A DNA stretch of 64,000 nt, taken from contig NZ_FNSK01000001.1 of the NCBI RefSeq assembly GCF_900105075.1, positions 2,431,001-2,495,000 on the forward strand. The letters are read 5' to 3'. Below the pieces are notes generated by a model. It was not told where the DNA came from, did no database searches, and saw only the letters and a program-made list of their open reading frames with translations. Numbering within the stretch: the first letter of the stretch is position 1; every line of letters starts with the position of its first letter. Shown here one piece after another: positions 63,940-64,000 of this stretch. Both the position numbers and the translations under genes were made by a program. The DNA is from Rhodobacter sp. 24-YEA-8 (GTDB taxonomy: Bacteria; Pseudomonadota; Alphaproteobacteria; Rhodobacterales; Rhodobacteraceae).

Positions 63940-64000
63940 TCAGCGTCCCTTCCAGACCGGGTCGCGTTTTTCGGCGAAGGCTTTCGCGCCTTCCAGCTGG
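63940..64000 (-). CDS. Enoyl-CoA hydratase-like protein, 3' end only
   Basis: The last 19 residues (LEGAKAFAEKRDPVWKGR and stop at 63940-63942) match the conserved C-terminus of crotonase-family enzymes, which hydrate enoyl-CoA in fatty-acid or related breakdown. The rest lies beyond the window. The stop codon touches the TnsB fragment, so the core genome resumes here. Confidence 0.7.
   Translation of the reverse strand, partial: QLEGAKAFAEKRDPVWKGR

Overview
The window reads as a high-GC alphaproteobacterial chromosome, most likely a Rhodobacterales/Rhodobacteraceae member. This rests on the protein families and their order: pyrB with a catalytically dead dihydroorotase and plsY, rsmE-ubiA-OmpA, a plant-type glutamate-cysteine ligase and a cold-shock protein. 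The assignment comes from family recognition, not a database search.

Positions 1-38796 are core genome. The layout is: an M20 hydrolase and a guanidino-modifying hydrolase (1-2149); a lysE-moaB pair; a UDG-like gene facing pyrB; a translationally coupled pyrimidine/membrane cluster (4913-10055); gshA; rsmE and ubiA in divergent orientation; an OmpA-family cell-wall protein; a succinate-semialdehyde-type dehydrogenase; a decayed DUF3857/transglutaminase gene; an ECF sigma factor coupled to a VWA protein; a PBP4-type carboxypeptidase; a choline-sulfatase-like sulfatase facing a dipeptide-type ABC transporter; a class II aldolase; cspA; a 25-residue membrane micropeptide; a lipoprotein hydrolase; and ettA.

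A tRNA-Ala(GGC) at 38797-38872 marks the left edge of a roughly 25 kb accessory island. The island ends exactly at the 3' end of an enoyl-CoA hydratase gene (63940-64000). It holds a KAP NTPase with a YaaC-like protein; decayed prpF and MFS genes (prpF interrupted by an expanded 7-bp tandem repeat); an orphan PD-(D/E)XK-like protein; a complete IS5-family element; a complete type II CBASS operon (CD-NTase, E1-E2 Cap2, JAMM Cap3, HNH-SAVED Cap5); and a convergent three-gene DUF262/AAA-ATPase/unknown module.

Next come a degenerate GC-rich tandem array and a Tn7-like transposition module (TnsA, TnsB, TnsC, TniQ) with two HTH regulators facing each other across a dyad-containing intergenic region. 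The right end is scrap: an IS5 remnant, an Mrr-like nuclease fragment and a second, diverged TnsB fragment. A 118-bp ungapped direct repeat sits directly behind the tRNA and again just after tniQ, 23,131 bp apart.

The island looks like a defence island assembled by repeated Tn7-like and IS activity next to a tRNA gene. The best candidates for undescribed biology are the KAP/YaaC pair, the DUF262/AAA/unknown trio, the lone PD-(D/E)XK-like gene and the Tn7-like element with its triple-HTH regulator.
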